DNA from: Tetmemena sp. SeJ-2015
Taxonomy: Eukaryota > Ciliophora > Spirotrichea > Sporadotrichida > Oxytrichidae
Direction: 5' to 3'
Assembly: GCA_027382625.1 (NCBI GenBank)
Contig: JAJKFJ010021794.1
Coordinates: forward strand, 62,001 to 126,000
DNA: 64,000 nucleotides
Shown here piece by piece: positions 1-11,146 of this stretch. Each line of letters begins with the position of its first letter. The stretch's first letter is position 1. The position numbers and the translations under genes are program-made. Below the pieces are notes generated by a model that did not search any database, was not told the DNA's origin, and worked only from the letters and a program-made list of their open reading frames with translations.

Positions 1-93
1 TCTTATATAATAAAAATATATTAACTTAAAAATAAGATTTTTATATTCCATCAATTTCTTTTATTCTTAATAATTAAAAATTTCTATAACAAT

Positions 94-619
94 ATTGGAA
101 CTTAGGCTATTAAAGAAACAGAAACAAAAACTACTGATTCAAAAAACTTAATAAAACCAAATTTGCAAGATAAGCTGTCATTCTAAGGCTACTTTCCAGA
201 TGCTTTTGTTCTTAGACTCTCCTAGGTTCAAGGAAGTTAGTAATTTACTAAAAATTATGATGATTGGGGCATAAGCTTGAAGAAAACTAAAGATTAGATC
301 CAAAGTTTAATGAAGATTTTTAGCATTGACGAAAAAGCTATTAAAAATCTAGGTAATAATAATCATTTACCTTAAATTTCATTTAGAAGAGAAAGTTGAC
401 AAAATCCTTCAAGTTGAAATCAAACATATTCCCAAACTAAAGAAGAATCATAAGATTGAAAAATAATCCTCTGCTTAAATAATTTTTTATTCTAAAGCGC
501 AACTCTATTTCTTCATTTATCTTTTTTACAATGATAAATTCATAAGTTATTTTCACAAGCATTTAGAGACGTATTTTTTTTATTTTTCTGTCATCAAAAT
601 CTTGGTTTCTTTCACTTGA
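94..619 (+). CDS. 3' part of an unrecognised gene
   Basis: Read with TAA/TAG as Gln, the frame is open from about position 94 to TGA at 617-619. It is interrupted by one clean 34-nt GT..AG intron (about 353-386) that rejoins in frame. The protein is hydrophilic in its first half (for example KETETKTTD and DDWGISLKKTKD) and more hydrophobic near the end. I do not recognise a family. The start lies upstream of the window or behind an unresolved intron/IES. The last about 60 codons overlap the 3' end of the convergent minus-strand gene, so one of the two stops is probably misplaced; the true end may be earlier, near 480. Confidence 0.5.
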
Positions 620-2781
620 TTGCTTTTTATAGCTAGACTATTGCTTAATTCCTGGTTGGAAGCGATTAAGATTTGAAGGCGGACTTTCTTCCGGTCCTCC
701 AAATGAAAAATGATATCGTCCAGTCTCATCATCATAAAATTAATTTATGTTTTGATAAATCAGCTACGTTTTCAGTATCTTAAAAATCTTCGTTGCTCTA
801 ATTTCGCAATCTTTTGATGATTCTTTCTTTTGGTGGTTTTATTTCCCTAATTTATCTGCTTTTATGGTCTATTCTGAGTTTGGTATTCTTATCAGACTTA
901 GCATTTGACTTTTCTTGCCCTTTAAAATTAAAATTTTGCTTTTGTTTATAAGATAGATCTGTTGATTCCAAGTGACTTGTAGATCAAGTCATTGTTGTTT
1001 TAACTGACTCTCAGTCTAGCAGATGGAGAAAGGTAACTCAACTCTGATTCCTTCTGTTTAGATTTTGCTTTATTATGAGGGGAATAGCTGCAACAAAGGG
1101 CTGAAACTACAGACTGACAAGCATCGTCGCTCTAAATAGATTATTCGGTTGGAAATTATTCCTCTTGAGTATTGCTCTCGTTTGCATTTCTAAAAGAAAG
1201 TTTCCCACTAGACTTCCTTCGTGCTTATAAAAAACTCCAATATTAAAAAAATTTATTGATCAGTGTTGTTTCTCATATTTGTTATTTAGATCTCTGGTCC
1301 GAATTCAGTTTAAAGATTTTGAATATTTTATAAACCTAGTTATTCTTATTGCAGATCAGGGTACTTGGGAGTTTGATAATTAGAATGTGAGTAGCTAAGT
1401 GGTTCATCTAAATACGGATTACTTGTTAAAACTAGAGATTAAAAATAACTCATTATAGATCTGTCGACACTTACAAATTAATATAAAATAAAAAATATAG
1501 CTTTTCTTGGACTTTGTAAATATAAAAATAGCAAGATTATACGTTTTGAGCTGTCATTAAAAAGCTCATGATTCTCTGGCTCAAATTATATGGACTAGCC
1601 AAAAGGCCTTTAAAGTCCTATATTCTTTTACTTTATCAAAGCATCTATCTCTATGCCATCATCGCTGTCGTTATCTTCTTATTTCCCAAGTCTACTATTG
1701 CCGCTCAGTGAAGGGCTTTCCTCTCCTCTCTGGCTCATTTGAATGTTATCGTAAATCCTACTCTGGTCGATACTGTTATAAAAATGCCATAAGAATTGAA
1801 AATGAGATTGAATTATTGAAGCTATTGAGCAAGCTATTCATGGAACTGAATTGGTGATTAGAGAGTTTGCCAGGGCTCTCTCTTTTGTTGAAACGGATGA
1901 CAGTCTTCACAGATTCAGTATCCCTCGATTGCTGGTTCAGCTTTTCAGCTTGCCTCTAATTTACCTAAAAGTTTGTCTTAGGTGTTGTATTGTAACTCTT
2001 GCTCTAAATTCCTTAACTTTATAGCTAGGATAGGGATGACTCTTGAGAATTGTCTCTTAAATTTGCTTGATTTTAAAAAAGACTAATGCTGTCCATTTCC
2101 ACTTTATTTTCTTCTGATTCTTACTCGGATTTATTTGCCTCTCTAAAAATAAACGATACTCTATGGGAGTCTTTGATTTGTCGAACTTTGATAATTTTTA
2201 GCATGTCCTTAGTTGACAAACTTACTGCAGATGTTTTGGGAGAAACTTTCTAAACATCCTAGTTACTAATTTCATAAAAGGGATTTACAATATAAAATAT
2301 ATAGAATTTGTTACTAGAGTATTTGAGGTTCAACTATTCAAATTATTTAGAACTTTTTAGCCTGCTCCTATTTAAGGTGGAAAGGTTTTTTAATTTCTGT
2401 CAAATGATTAATTAACAAGAGATTTCTGCTTGAACTTATGAGGGGTCTATGAGTTAAAAACCTTAACTCTCTCTTTTTGCTAAAGTTATGTTTATGGTTC
2501 TTGTAAATGCGGATTGGCAGAATCCTTTGAATTAAATAAGTTCAATCATTAATTAAACTTAATTTCTGATTTTTTGAAATGCGCATTTCTTTATTAAATT
2601 GTCTGAGGGTTTCAAAAGTAGACACTTTTTGTAAAGGAGCCTGCACTTTTTAAACGGAGGCAAAAGATTGATTCTGCTTCTAGTACTGTCTCCGATTACT
2701 TTGCAGCTATGAGGAGTAACCCTAGATCGCTTAGAACCTGTCAGAAAATTTGTCCATTTTATTTCCTGTTTTAAATTCCAT
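553..2781 (-). CDS. Gln/Ser-rich low-complexity protein, several IESs
   Basis: The reading starts at ATG (complement 2779-2781; MEFKTGNKMDKFSD) and runs toward a TGA at 553-555, with frame changes resolved by pointer-flanked inserts. The best supported has pointer ATAA on the minus strand (37 bp, about 1780-1816). Its removal joins LLNSFNN to SIDQSRIYDN in frame. The product is rich in Gln, Ser, Asn and Lys, with acidic patches such as EDNDSDDGIEID. No domain is recognised. Several frame transitions remain unresolved, and the last 100 codons could end in either of two frames. It is convergent with, and overlaps, the plus-strand gene at 94-619. Existence of the gene is fairly secure; its exact product is not. 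Confidence 0.55.
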
Positions 2782-3031
2782 CAACGAATAAACTGGGACC
2801 ACATAGTTAGAGATCGAGTAGTATATATAGGTTAGTGATTCGTATTAATTAAAGATAGATAGATAAATAAGTTTAGATTATTTCAGATTTCTAGTTTTAG
2901 AGGTTCAAAAGTGAACTTTCCGACGTAGAGAAAATATATTTACATAAAACACCTCTCTCCACTCATATTAAATTCGATGTGAAGAGAGACGACAGGCGTC
3001 TTCGGTTTGATTGTTACAAATTCGTTCTAGT

Positions 3032-6000
3032 TCAGACATATCTGATCTTGGTAAACTTTTTAATTTGCTCTTCCCAGGCGATCATTTCTTAGTCACCTTT
3101 GTGAAGCTCCTTGAATATGAAATTAGGTGGCCTTTCATCAACAGTAAAATTTTATAGTGAATAAAGGTTAAAAAAAATTATGTTTATAGGGTAACTTTCG
3201 CTCTTAAATCTGATTCTTATAAAGTATATTCAAATATATTAAAAGATAGAATTTATTCAGGTGCAGTTAACTTCTATTAGGACTGAAGTAGGATTAAAAC
3301 TTGAAGCCTTAGATGTTTGAATACACCTCTTTAACTGGAAGGATAGGAGCGAAAATTACCCTATAAATATACTTTTTTCTTACCTTTATTCACTATAAAA
3401 TTTTACTGTCGAGGAAAGGCTCCCCCATGAAATTTCCTTCTCTAGTTATGATTTCAATCTGGTCTCTTGATTTTCTTGGCATCTTGGTTATGATGCTTCT
3501 ATCCTTTAAGTCGATTTCGCCTCTTACTTTATCCAAGTTCTTTGGATCAGTATATTGTAGAATACCATAGGCATTAAAACAAAATGAATCATTTTAACAA
3601 AATTTAGAGTTACCGTTCTATTGTTATAAAAGAGCAAGCCCTTCTTCTTTAGCTATCCTTACTTAAGAATGGGCATGTCATTATCTTAATTTTGTGACTT
3701 AGTGGTTTAGTGGCTTTTGCTCTTACTAAGTCTTAGATCTTAGAAACTTGACGATCTCTTTCTGGCATACCTTTTTGGTGCATTTCTTCTCATTTTATCT
3801 TCCATATCAAAAGAGTTATCTTCATTGTTGCTTAAAATATATGCTTTAATTATCTACTATCAATAATTTTTCAATCATCAGATTTTGCTTTTGTTAAGGT
3901 TAATATCTGAAATTGAGATATCAGAGAATTTTCCATCATCATCTTCTAATCTTCTTTAAAACTATTAAGGAGAATTGATTTAAACTTCCAGTTGACAAAT
4001 CATGCGTGCTCTTGGCAATTTTCCTTAAATCTTGAGAAGTAGTTGAGTCAGGACAAATAATGAAGGACTAGGAATAAACTGGAGTCCTAGCTACGTGTCC
4101 AACTTTGTAAGGAACCTTCTAGCTTCTTAGAGTTTTGAAATCTATATCCTTGAAAAAAGGATGCTGAAGAAGCTCTGAGAAATCCCTAGCTCCTATTCTC
4201 TCATCGATACTTAAAGCGAATAAGAATTTACTTAAATTGTTAATCGGGATTCTTGATCAGTAGCTTAGTTATCAAGTCTTTAGCATCAGCAGAAATTTTG
4301 GCAGGGAATTCTATTTCCTTCTGATTGATTATATTTTCGAAAGTTACATACTCACTATTACCTTTAAATGGAGTTTTCCCAGTGAATAGTTAGTAAATAA
4401 TTATTCCCAGACTCCAGAGGTCTGTAGAAAATTAGACCTTCTTTTTCTGCAGGATTTCTGGAGCCAAATACTCTTCAGTGCCTACCATCGAGTAATTCCT
4501 CTGCTCTAAGTACTCTTAATTTAACTAATCTTGGGTCATTGTCTGTCCATTTAATAGTTCCTGATTTGAGGACTTCTTGCGAGGGATTTTACTCTGGAGC
4601 GATTTGTTGAGAATTTTGGAGGTGGCGAAATCTATGAACAATAATAATAATTTTCTCTTACTCTATGAATTTAATGTGATAATTTTCATCAAGCAAAATA
4701 TTTCCAGGCTTGAGATCTCTATGTACTATCTCTTTTTCCCTCAGATATTCCAACCCTTATACAATTTAGTGGATATTTATAATGAATATTGTTTAAATTT
4801 CTGCCACAAAATGCTTTGCCAACCTGTCACTAATGTTTCTCTCTCTTTTCATGAAGTCAAACAATGAACCATTTGGAATATACTCGAGCAGGAAGTAGAG
4901 TTTCATTTTGTCTTGGAAAGTTTGGTAAAACTTTATGATGTAAGGGTTCTTGAGATGAGTGAGGACAAGCTTCTCAATGTGAACCTCATGCTCTTTTTCC
5001 TCTAGCATTATTAACTTTTTCTCAATAGCCTTCAGAGCGTATTATTTGCAATTAGAATTCTGGTGGGAATGCTAAGAGATGGAACTTGGTAAATTCTGAG
5101 GTTCTTGCAAAATGAATGAGCCATTGTTAGACTTAGGAATAACTGAAGCAACACCAACCTAACTAGGATGCTTCGATTCATCTTTTAAACATAAATTTTT
5201 TATCTCTAGTTACACTCGAGTCTGAGAAATCAGCCTGCTTTAAAACTGTGCTTTATCTTGCAAAGGAGGACATTTCTTGAGAGGCTTTGGCTTTGAGGCC
5301 AACTTTATAAACTTTCCCATAAGCACCTTATCCTGCTACGGACACTATTTACAAGTCAGATAAAAAATGAGGATAGCTTCATCTTAGCCTCTTGAGAGAT
5401 ACTGGAAGATGTGGGGGTAGCGTAACCACTATTTGAGTTATTGTAAAGCTATTGACTAATCTGCTCATTCTAAGTCCCGTTTTCAGAGTCTTGCTCCTCA
5501 ATGGGAATCGATGCCGCGCTTTTGCTGAATTTTAAGCCAGTAGCTGGCCTTGTTCTCATTTAGAAGTAGCTATCCTCTGACTATTTCCTATCTTAAATCA
5601 CCATATTATAATTTAACTTAATAAAATCTAGTGACACATCCTTGATGTTATCATCAGATTGAAAGCGTTCTATCTTGGTTTAGCCCACCATAAACCCGTC
5701 TACTTTCATATTCAATTCAAATGCAGATAGAAAACCCTTCTCTCTTTTTATCTTGTCACGGTCCGTTTAAGTTTTAATCGCCATCCTTACTTTATCAGCC
5801 AAACTCACTTCCTATAAGACAATTTAAGCATTAATTTTTCTTACATTATCATTAGGTTATTTTTAAGGGCTGCGAGATAGAACAAATTATTTATGATCAA
5901 AATTTTGATCAAATTCTATTTGATTTAAGTAAAATTAAATCAGTGAATCCACATATATAGTCTAATTTATTTTTACTCTCTTAATAATTTTCCCACTAAA

Positions 6001-6351
6001 AATCTTAATTCCAATTTATAAATTTTAGAATATGCGAGATTGTGAGCTGTTTTTGTGATTGGCTAGAAGTGCTGAAGAGAGATTTTTGGGCTATATTCTT
6101 AGTTGAATGTTTTCATCGTCATTCTACTAGTTAAACTTTTCATTGCATGAGTTAATGTGGTCTGGAAAATCCTCATCTGAAGGACGACCGTACGACACAG
6201 ACTTGCTATTAAACTCTCTTTCATTTTTAAATTGCTTATCAATATTTTGATTATTAAGTTTACTGTTGTTGGTAGAGGGCGTGAGATAGCACTGATAGGT
6301 AGGTGTATTTTAAAGATTATGATATAAAGAGTTAGTGATGGAGGGATTCAT
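3032..6351 (-). CDS. PDK1-type AGC protein kinase with C-terminal PH domain, at least seven IESs
   Basis: This is a serine/threonine kinase expected to act in phosphoinositide signalling. From ATG (complement 6349-6351) there is a long Asn/Gln/Ser-rich N-terminus, then a glycine loop ([12 protein letters not shown]), the VAIK-type lysine (YALKAIEKK), an [10 protein letters not shown] catalytic loop, the DFG position reading DFA (IDFATSK), an APE-type motif ([12 protein letters not shown]), [15 protein letters not shown], and [11 protein letters not shown]. After a linker comes a PH-like domain ([19 protein letters not shown] ... [17 protein letters not shown]), ending at TGA 3032-3034. Kinase plus C-terminal PH is the PDK1 arrangement. 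Six pointer-bounded IESs are listed separately, plus a 267-bp inverted-repeat element inside the PH coding sequence. A further possible 18-bp insert (AACAAAA at 3578 and 3596) keeps frame either way. PDK1 assignment rests on domain order and motifs, not a search. Confidence 0.85.
3142..3408. mobile_element. 267-bp element with about 62-bp terminal inverted repeats, acting as an IES
   Basis: The left end reads CAGTAAAATTTTATAGTGAA and the right end is its exact reverse complement. The arms continue with few mismatches for about 62 bp each (3142-3205 and 3345-3408). The element splits the PH domain of the PDK1-type gene between GEPFLD and ERPPNF. Removing it with a 2-bp TC/GA direct repeat restores the frame. 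No transposase is encoded. It looks like a non-autonomous inverted-repeat element domesticated as, or captured in, an IES. Confidence 0.85.
4203..4242. other. IES, 40 bp, pointer ATCG
   Basis: ATCG occurs at 4203-4206 and 4243-4246. Excision joins kinase residues KNPD to ERIGARDF in frame; unexcised, the frame hits TGA. Confidence 0.8.
4632..4662. other. IES, 31 bp, pointer CTATGAA
   Basis: CTATGAA occurs at 4632-4638 and 4663-4669. Excision creates the continuous IDFATSK stretch of the PDK1-type kinase. Confidence 0.85.
4763..4795. other. IES, 33 bp, pointer AATTT
   Basis: AATTT occurs at 4763-4767 and 4796-4800. Excision joins HFVAEI to [16 protein letters not shown] immediately before the catalytic loop. 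Confidence 0.85.
5180..5201. other. IES, 22 bp, pointer ATCT
   Basis: ATCT occurs at 5180-5183 and 5202-5205. Excision joins VTRD to ESKHPSQVG in frame and removes an in-frame TGA. Confidence 0.8.
5359..5371. other. very short IES, 13 bp, pointer GATA
   Basis: GATA occurs at 5359-5362 and 5372-5375. Excision joins KMKLS to DLQIVSVAGQGAYG, entering the glycine loop in frame; unexcised, a TGA follows. Confidence 0.8.
5872..6033. other. IES, 162 bp, pointer GCGAGAT
   Basis: GCGAGAT occurs at 5872-5878 and 6034-6040. The insert is a multiple of three and open, so frame alone does not prove excision. The 7-bp pointer and the change to AT-rich hydrophobic codons support it. Removal joins SSQSR to SPQKQPND. 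Confidence 0.7.
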
Positions 6352-6806
6352 CTACCCACTCTCTTCTTAACTCAAACATATACACATGTTAAAGTAAATT
6401 GGATCTTAGTTATTGAAGAGCATCTCAAATAAATATAGATCAAACTTCTACTGTTTGGTATAATATTAATATTAATAATATAATAGGCATATCTCCTAAT
6501 AACTATGATTATTGCAAGCGGATTTTCTAGTCATCAAGCACGTGATTAAGTATGTTTGCTTACTTAACTTAGATTTAAATTTTGACGTCACACAAATTCA
6601 TGAAAATATAAGCTGTAGAATTAAATGGAACGAGATTTGGCTAAATATAAGTAATCAGGAGCTAAAAATAAAGCTTGAAAATTTAACGTTTATCAAAGAT
6701 CTTAATGAATCATAGATAACTACCATGAATGAGAAAGAAGAATATATCATCATATGTTAAAGAGCTGACTGAGCATGTTGCAGTACTAACCCTCATGCTG
6801 AATTCA

Positions 6807-8059
6807 TCATTTCTTGAACTCCACAATAATACAGGTCATGTTGTCACAACCGACACCACCAGGATGAAGCAACATCAGCAGGCAATGATTTTATCGAACA
6901 TATCCTCAACAACTGATGAGAGTTTCTTTGCCTTTAGCATTAATTCTCCCACCATGTTTACGGCTTCTTGAGAAGTCAAACAAAGATTTAATCAGCCATG
7001 ATTAATTAAACAATCCCAGATGCCATCGCAAGCGATGATCAAGAATGAGGTCTCATTCTTGTCGATTTTCTCAACTCTGATCTCAGGGAAGGCTGTGATC
7101 ATCTGATCCTTCTCTTGCAAACAAAAAATATTAATGCAGTGAGCTGTCCTGTTTGTATTCCAAATCTCCAATGGCTCTAGAAAGTGCCAGTACACCCTTG
7201 ACTCTGCTCTCCTCAACAAAACCTCCGGCTCTTTCAATTCTGTTTTTCTCCGAGGGTAGGTCTGGTTTATGATGCCAAAAATAATTAAAAAATTCAGATA
7301 TCAATATAAGAAATATTTTTAGCTGTATATGATCGACACTGAGATCTACGGCGACGAGTCTTCCGTCGGCTCTCTTACCGAGGACACATCTGGAGTCACC
7401 TGAATTTCCAACGATTATTTGAGTGGGAGTGATAATAGCGGAGCATGCTGTGCATCCGGCGTTGTAAGCGATTTCTTGAATATAAAAATATACACCTATT
7501 CAGGACTATATTCTTCGCTGCTACCTCCAAGGAGTGATGCAGCATTATCCTGGTTGTTAGTATATCTCTTTAGCTTCTCCTTAACAGCTGGAGTTCTAAG
7601 TTGGCGGTCGATCAGCAAATAGATATCCACGAGGCACTGCTCGTAATCTCCAGACTTGAAGGAGCTCAACTTTTTCATCTCGTCAATCAAATGGTCGCGA
7701 ACGTACTCTGCCACTTGGTTACCTATGACATGAATTGTTAATATATATGGTCAAAAGTATATAGTATAAAATATGGATTTCGAAAAATTGAAAGATATGT
7801 GTGGGGTGGGGCTTACCTCCATGGCCATCGTAAACTCCGAAAAATGATACACCATTTCCTAAATCTAGGCATGCGATGTGAGAATCTTCCATAGTATTTC
7901 TCCAGCCTTGCATGCCGGTTGCTCCGTATCTCACCTAAATTGTAGTTTTAATACCGAAACGCAGAGCAAGTAAGCTATTTTTGAAAATTTGTTTACCTGA
8001 GCATTTTCTCCATCGTAGGAGTCCTTGTCTTTTTTAGGTACTGCGAGGTAAGGTCCCAT
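6807..8059 (-). CDS. PP2C-family protein phosphatase
   Basis: This is a metal-dependent Ser/Thr phosphatase. It starts [13 protein letters not shown] (ATG complement 8057-8059) and ends [16 protein letters not shown] followed by TGA at 6807-6809. All PP2C signature motifs appear in order: [71 protein letters not shown] and GCDNMTCI. Metal-binding aspartates are present in MED, YDGHGG, CDGIWD and GCDN. Two GT..AG gaps (about 62 and 96 nt) fit introns, although they also carry AGGT/GGTAA repeats. Five further inserts lack GT..AG and are pointer-bounded IESs, listed separately. The MG start resembles an N-myristoylation signal. Identification is very secure. Confidence 0.95.
6871..6896. other. 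IES, 26 bp, pointer AACAT
   Basis: AACAT occurs at 6871-6875 and 6897-6901. Excision joins VVEDM to [11 protein letters not shown] in the PP2C C-terminus. Confidence 0.75.
6978..7007. other. IES, 30 bp, pointer AAACAA
   Basis: AAACAA occurs at 6978-6983 and 7008-7013. Excision joins GIWDCL to [12 protein letters not shown] in the PP2C gene. Confidence 0.85.
7116..7134. other. IES, 19 bp, pointer TGCA
   Basis: TGCA occurs at 7116-7119 and 7135-7138. Excision joins YKQDSSLQ to [12 protein letters not shown] in the PP2C gene. Confidence 0.85.
7269..7328. other. IES, 60 bp, pointer ATGAT
   Basis: ATGAT occurs at 7269-7273 and 7329-7333. Excision joins LSVDH to [16 protein letters not shown]. 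There is no GT..AG at the ends. Confidence 0.85.
7473..7498. other. IES, 26 bp, pointer TTC
   Basis: TTC occurs at 7473-7475 and 7499-7501. Excision joins EEYSPE to [13 protein letters not shown] in the PP2C gene. Confidence 0.75.
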
Positions 8060-9774
8060 AATGATTTATTTAAGCTGAGAGTTTTTAAGAATTATTAATA
8101 GTATTAATTTTTCACTACTATCTCTTTTTATACGCATCTTATCTGAAAGGAGTAATTTACTTATAAAATTAAGTAATTTTAGTGTTCAATTCATTTACTT
8201 TATATACAAATAAAATTAATAGAATTAAAATTTATATATTTAAGATGAAATAAAAATCTTAAAATCCTTATTTATAATTGATTAAAATCTAGGAAATTAT
8301 TTTTTTCTACGTAAATAATCAAAATCTTATATGCTTGTTATAAAAATCCAAATTAGTACAATTTTGATCAAAAGATGAAACATGCATAGCTATTTGTGTT
8401 TTTACATTTAAATAAAATATATTTAATCAAATTTCAGCAACAACAAAAAAAAACATAAATGTTGAGCTATGAATATATAAATTAGAAATATAATTTAACA
8501 TAAAAAAAGAATATATGATATGTTAAATTATCATCTCATGCTAATATTTATAATAAACATTGGGTTAATTTTAACTTACTTATGTGGTATCAGTTACTTG
8601 AGATAAGTGGACAGCAAATTGAATATAAATTAAAACACAGCAATTAGATTGGTTCAAACTGTATTAGTTAGTATTGAAAAGTAACTTAATTTATAAAATA
8701 TGCATAATGATGATTTTATATAGGTCTTTTTTACATAATTATAATTATTATTATTCTATAAATTGCAATTTAAAAGGAATTAAATCTCTTTATTCAAATA
8801 AAATGTAAAATGATTATTGATTATTACTTTATTCAATTTAAATGCCTAGCTTTTTCATATTTTTATTTCTCAGAAGTTATTTATTAAAATGTAATTTATT
8901 TTCTATATTTGAATTTATACCCAGCTATATTAGCATTATTGCTCTTTTAAAAAATAAATAAATGCTTTTATAAATATTTTCACACAAAAATAAAATCATT
9001 AAATTCATTTTTCCGCAAAGTTTATTTTTCTCAAGACAAAATGAATTCGTTTTGTGAATTTCTTATCAAAATTATTCGCTTAATGAAAAATAATTGTGAG
9101 TTTTAGCAATATTTAAATACAGCGTATTCCCATTAGTATTTGAGATATATAAGAACATCACAGTCTGCCACTTAGAATACAGATTTATAATTCAAACTAT
9201 CAAAAGATTAAATTGAACGCGACAATCAAATAATAAACACAATGAAAACTTCAGACTCACTCTAATTATTATTTATTCTGACTTTTATCAGTGTCAAATT
9301 CTCCAGTAACTGGAAGAGAAGTATCGAAACTAGTTCACAGTTAACAAAATATTACACAATAGAGTGATGTAATATATTTGTTAGATAATTGAAATTAATT
9401 AATAATTTTCATAGTTTTAAGAATGAATGAAAGTTCATATTAGTGCAATATAGAAATGCTTGGACTTAGTGTAGATGGATACATTTGCATTTACGATTTG
9501 CATGAATAAACTTGGATTTCAGATTTAAAAGTTTCAATCAGGAATCATTTAGCATTATAAGCATATTTTTGAATCAACTAATTAACTACCCATAAGCAAT
9601 TATAGATAATTAATTTTAAAGCGCTTCTTGATGAATCTCTACAGACTTGGTCATAGTAAATTAATGATGATTTGTAATATTAAACTGTTTGATTAGTAAT
9701 ACGAAGTTTCGATAACGAGCAGAAGTGATTCCTTTTTAAGCGTCCAAACTTCGCCACAGAAATAGAGCAGAAAT
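8060..9774. other. AT-rich intergenic DNA
   Basis: This is about 1.7 kb of very AT-rich sequence upstream of the PP2C gene and the plus-strand kinase fragment. I see no coding frame of protein-like composition, no RNA gene and no clear repeat. It may hold divergent promoters. Confidence 0.5.
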
Positions 9775-10140
9775 ATGTGCGCAGCAAGCTCTAGCCAAGT
9801 CGATTCAATGCAAAACCAAGAGCCCAAATCAAACCAATTCCTCATAAAATTGACATTCCCCACGTATAGTATTTGCATTAAATGGCTTAGAGAGCTTCTG
9901 CCTGTTTGCTTCACTAATAAGGCTCTATAGAGTGACTATGAGGTATTGAATAAGCTAGGCCAAGGAAATTTTGCATAGGTGTACCTTGCGAAAGTCAAAT
10001 TATTTAACATATACTAGCTTGTTGCAGTGAAGCGCATACAGAAGTCTAAGTCTAGTAACATAGAAGCTGCTGAACTCATCAAGGTTGAGCTCAAAAATTA
10101 ATATTTGCTAAGAGCTTCTTCATTCTAAATAGCCAAACTT
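9775..10140 (+). CDS. protein kinase N-lobe segment (first part of a split kinase)
   Basis: From ATG at 9775 there is about 45 residues of leader, then a typical kinase N-lobe: SDYEVLNKLGQGNFAQVYLAKV (glycine loop) and LVAVKRIQKSK (VAIK lysine), followed by a helix-C-like AAELIKVELKNQYLLRAS. Protein-like sequence stops at about 10,130 and AT-rich DNA follows. No catalytic loop is found nearby. A matching activation-loop segment lies at 14.3 kb on the same strand. This is either one MDS of a kinase gene with very large IESs or scrambled order, or a decayed kinase. Confidence 0.75.
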
Positions 10141-10820
10141 GTGATTTGGAATATTTTTTATTAAAATATCTAAAATAATCTACCTATGCAATCAATTTAT
10201 TAATAAGGGAAAAATCCTCGTAGTATTTAACACTTAAAAATACTCCATTAGAATGATGAAAAACATCAACCTTGTATTTTATAATTTTCTATTGCGAATC
10301 TACTTACTTTTCTGAAGTTTTTATTCTATTAATATCATATTTTAATCATAATTTAAAAGCGTAATTTTTTGTAATTTTAAATTAATTTAAGAATTCTCTC
10401 GTAAAAGCATTTAATAAAATTATGTTTTAAAATATCTCAATCTGCAATTTTAATTTTTTATAAAAAATAGTTAAAAGACTAAGCAATGAATATATTTTAA
10501 CTGATATGATGATTGCTTTCTTTAAATTTATCACTGAAAATGATTCCAAATTAAGAAGTATTATTTATATAAAGCTAATTTTGCGTAATTAATTGTGAAT
10601 GCTTTTATTCATTGATATCAATATTATAAAATTTAATTAAAATTTATATCTGATTTAAATTTAATTATTCTATTTTTCGTAAGATATATTTCTTATGAGA
10701 AATGTATTTATTTCTGTAGTTCACAGTTATCACAGAAGCAAGCTTTCAGTTAAATATATTATATAGTTGGGCGATGAATTTAGAAGGAATCTATATTATT
10801 TTTATCACAAAGAGTAAAAA
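10141..10820. other. AT-rich non-coding DNA
   Basis: This is about 0.7 kb of AT-rich sequence after the kinase N-lobe. A frame without TGA runs on, but its composition is not protein-like. Nothing else is seen. Confidence 0.5.
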
Positions 10821-11090
10821 ATGAAAATGGCGCAACAACGTGATTCACCACTTAAGAATAGTTACGATGCCACTTTCCAGAACTCTATTCTAACCCATCC
10901 CAACGAAGACCTAGCTAATTAATATCTGCTAGATGATCAACAAAATACCGGATTGCTTGGACTACTCATATCAATAGGAATTCAATATAGACAGTATCAT
11001 TAAATGATATTTAGATAATAGAAATCAGAGAAAAAAGTCAAGCACAATTCTCCAATATAAAAAATTAAAAATATTAATATACGGAATTGA
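10821..11090 (+). CDS. orphan 89-residue reading frame, possible MDS
   Basis: ATG at 10821 to TGA at 11088-11090. The first half is protein-like (QQRDSPLKNSYDATFQNSIL, then LTHPNEDLANQYLLDDQQN); the second half becomes basic and AT-driven. No family is recognised. It lies between the two kinase segments, so it may be an out-of-order piece of that gene or an independent fragment. Confidence 0.35.
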
Positions 11091-11146
11091 GGAGCTTGTT
11101 TCTGTATAAGGGAATTTGAAAATTAAAAATACAAATTGTTTATTTT

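Noticed and set aside
7734..7830. Second gap in the PP2C gene as an IES with pointer GGTAA
   Set aside because: It has standard GT..AG ends as well; an AG|GT exon junction naturally mimics a pointer, so an intron is more likely.
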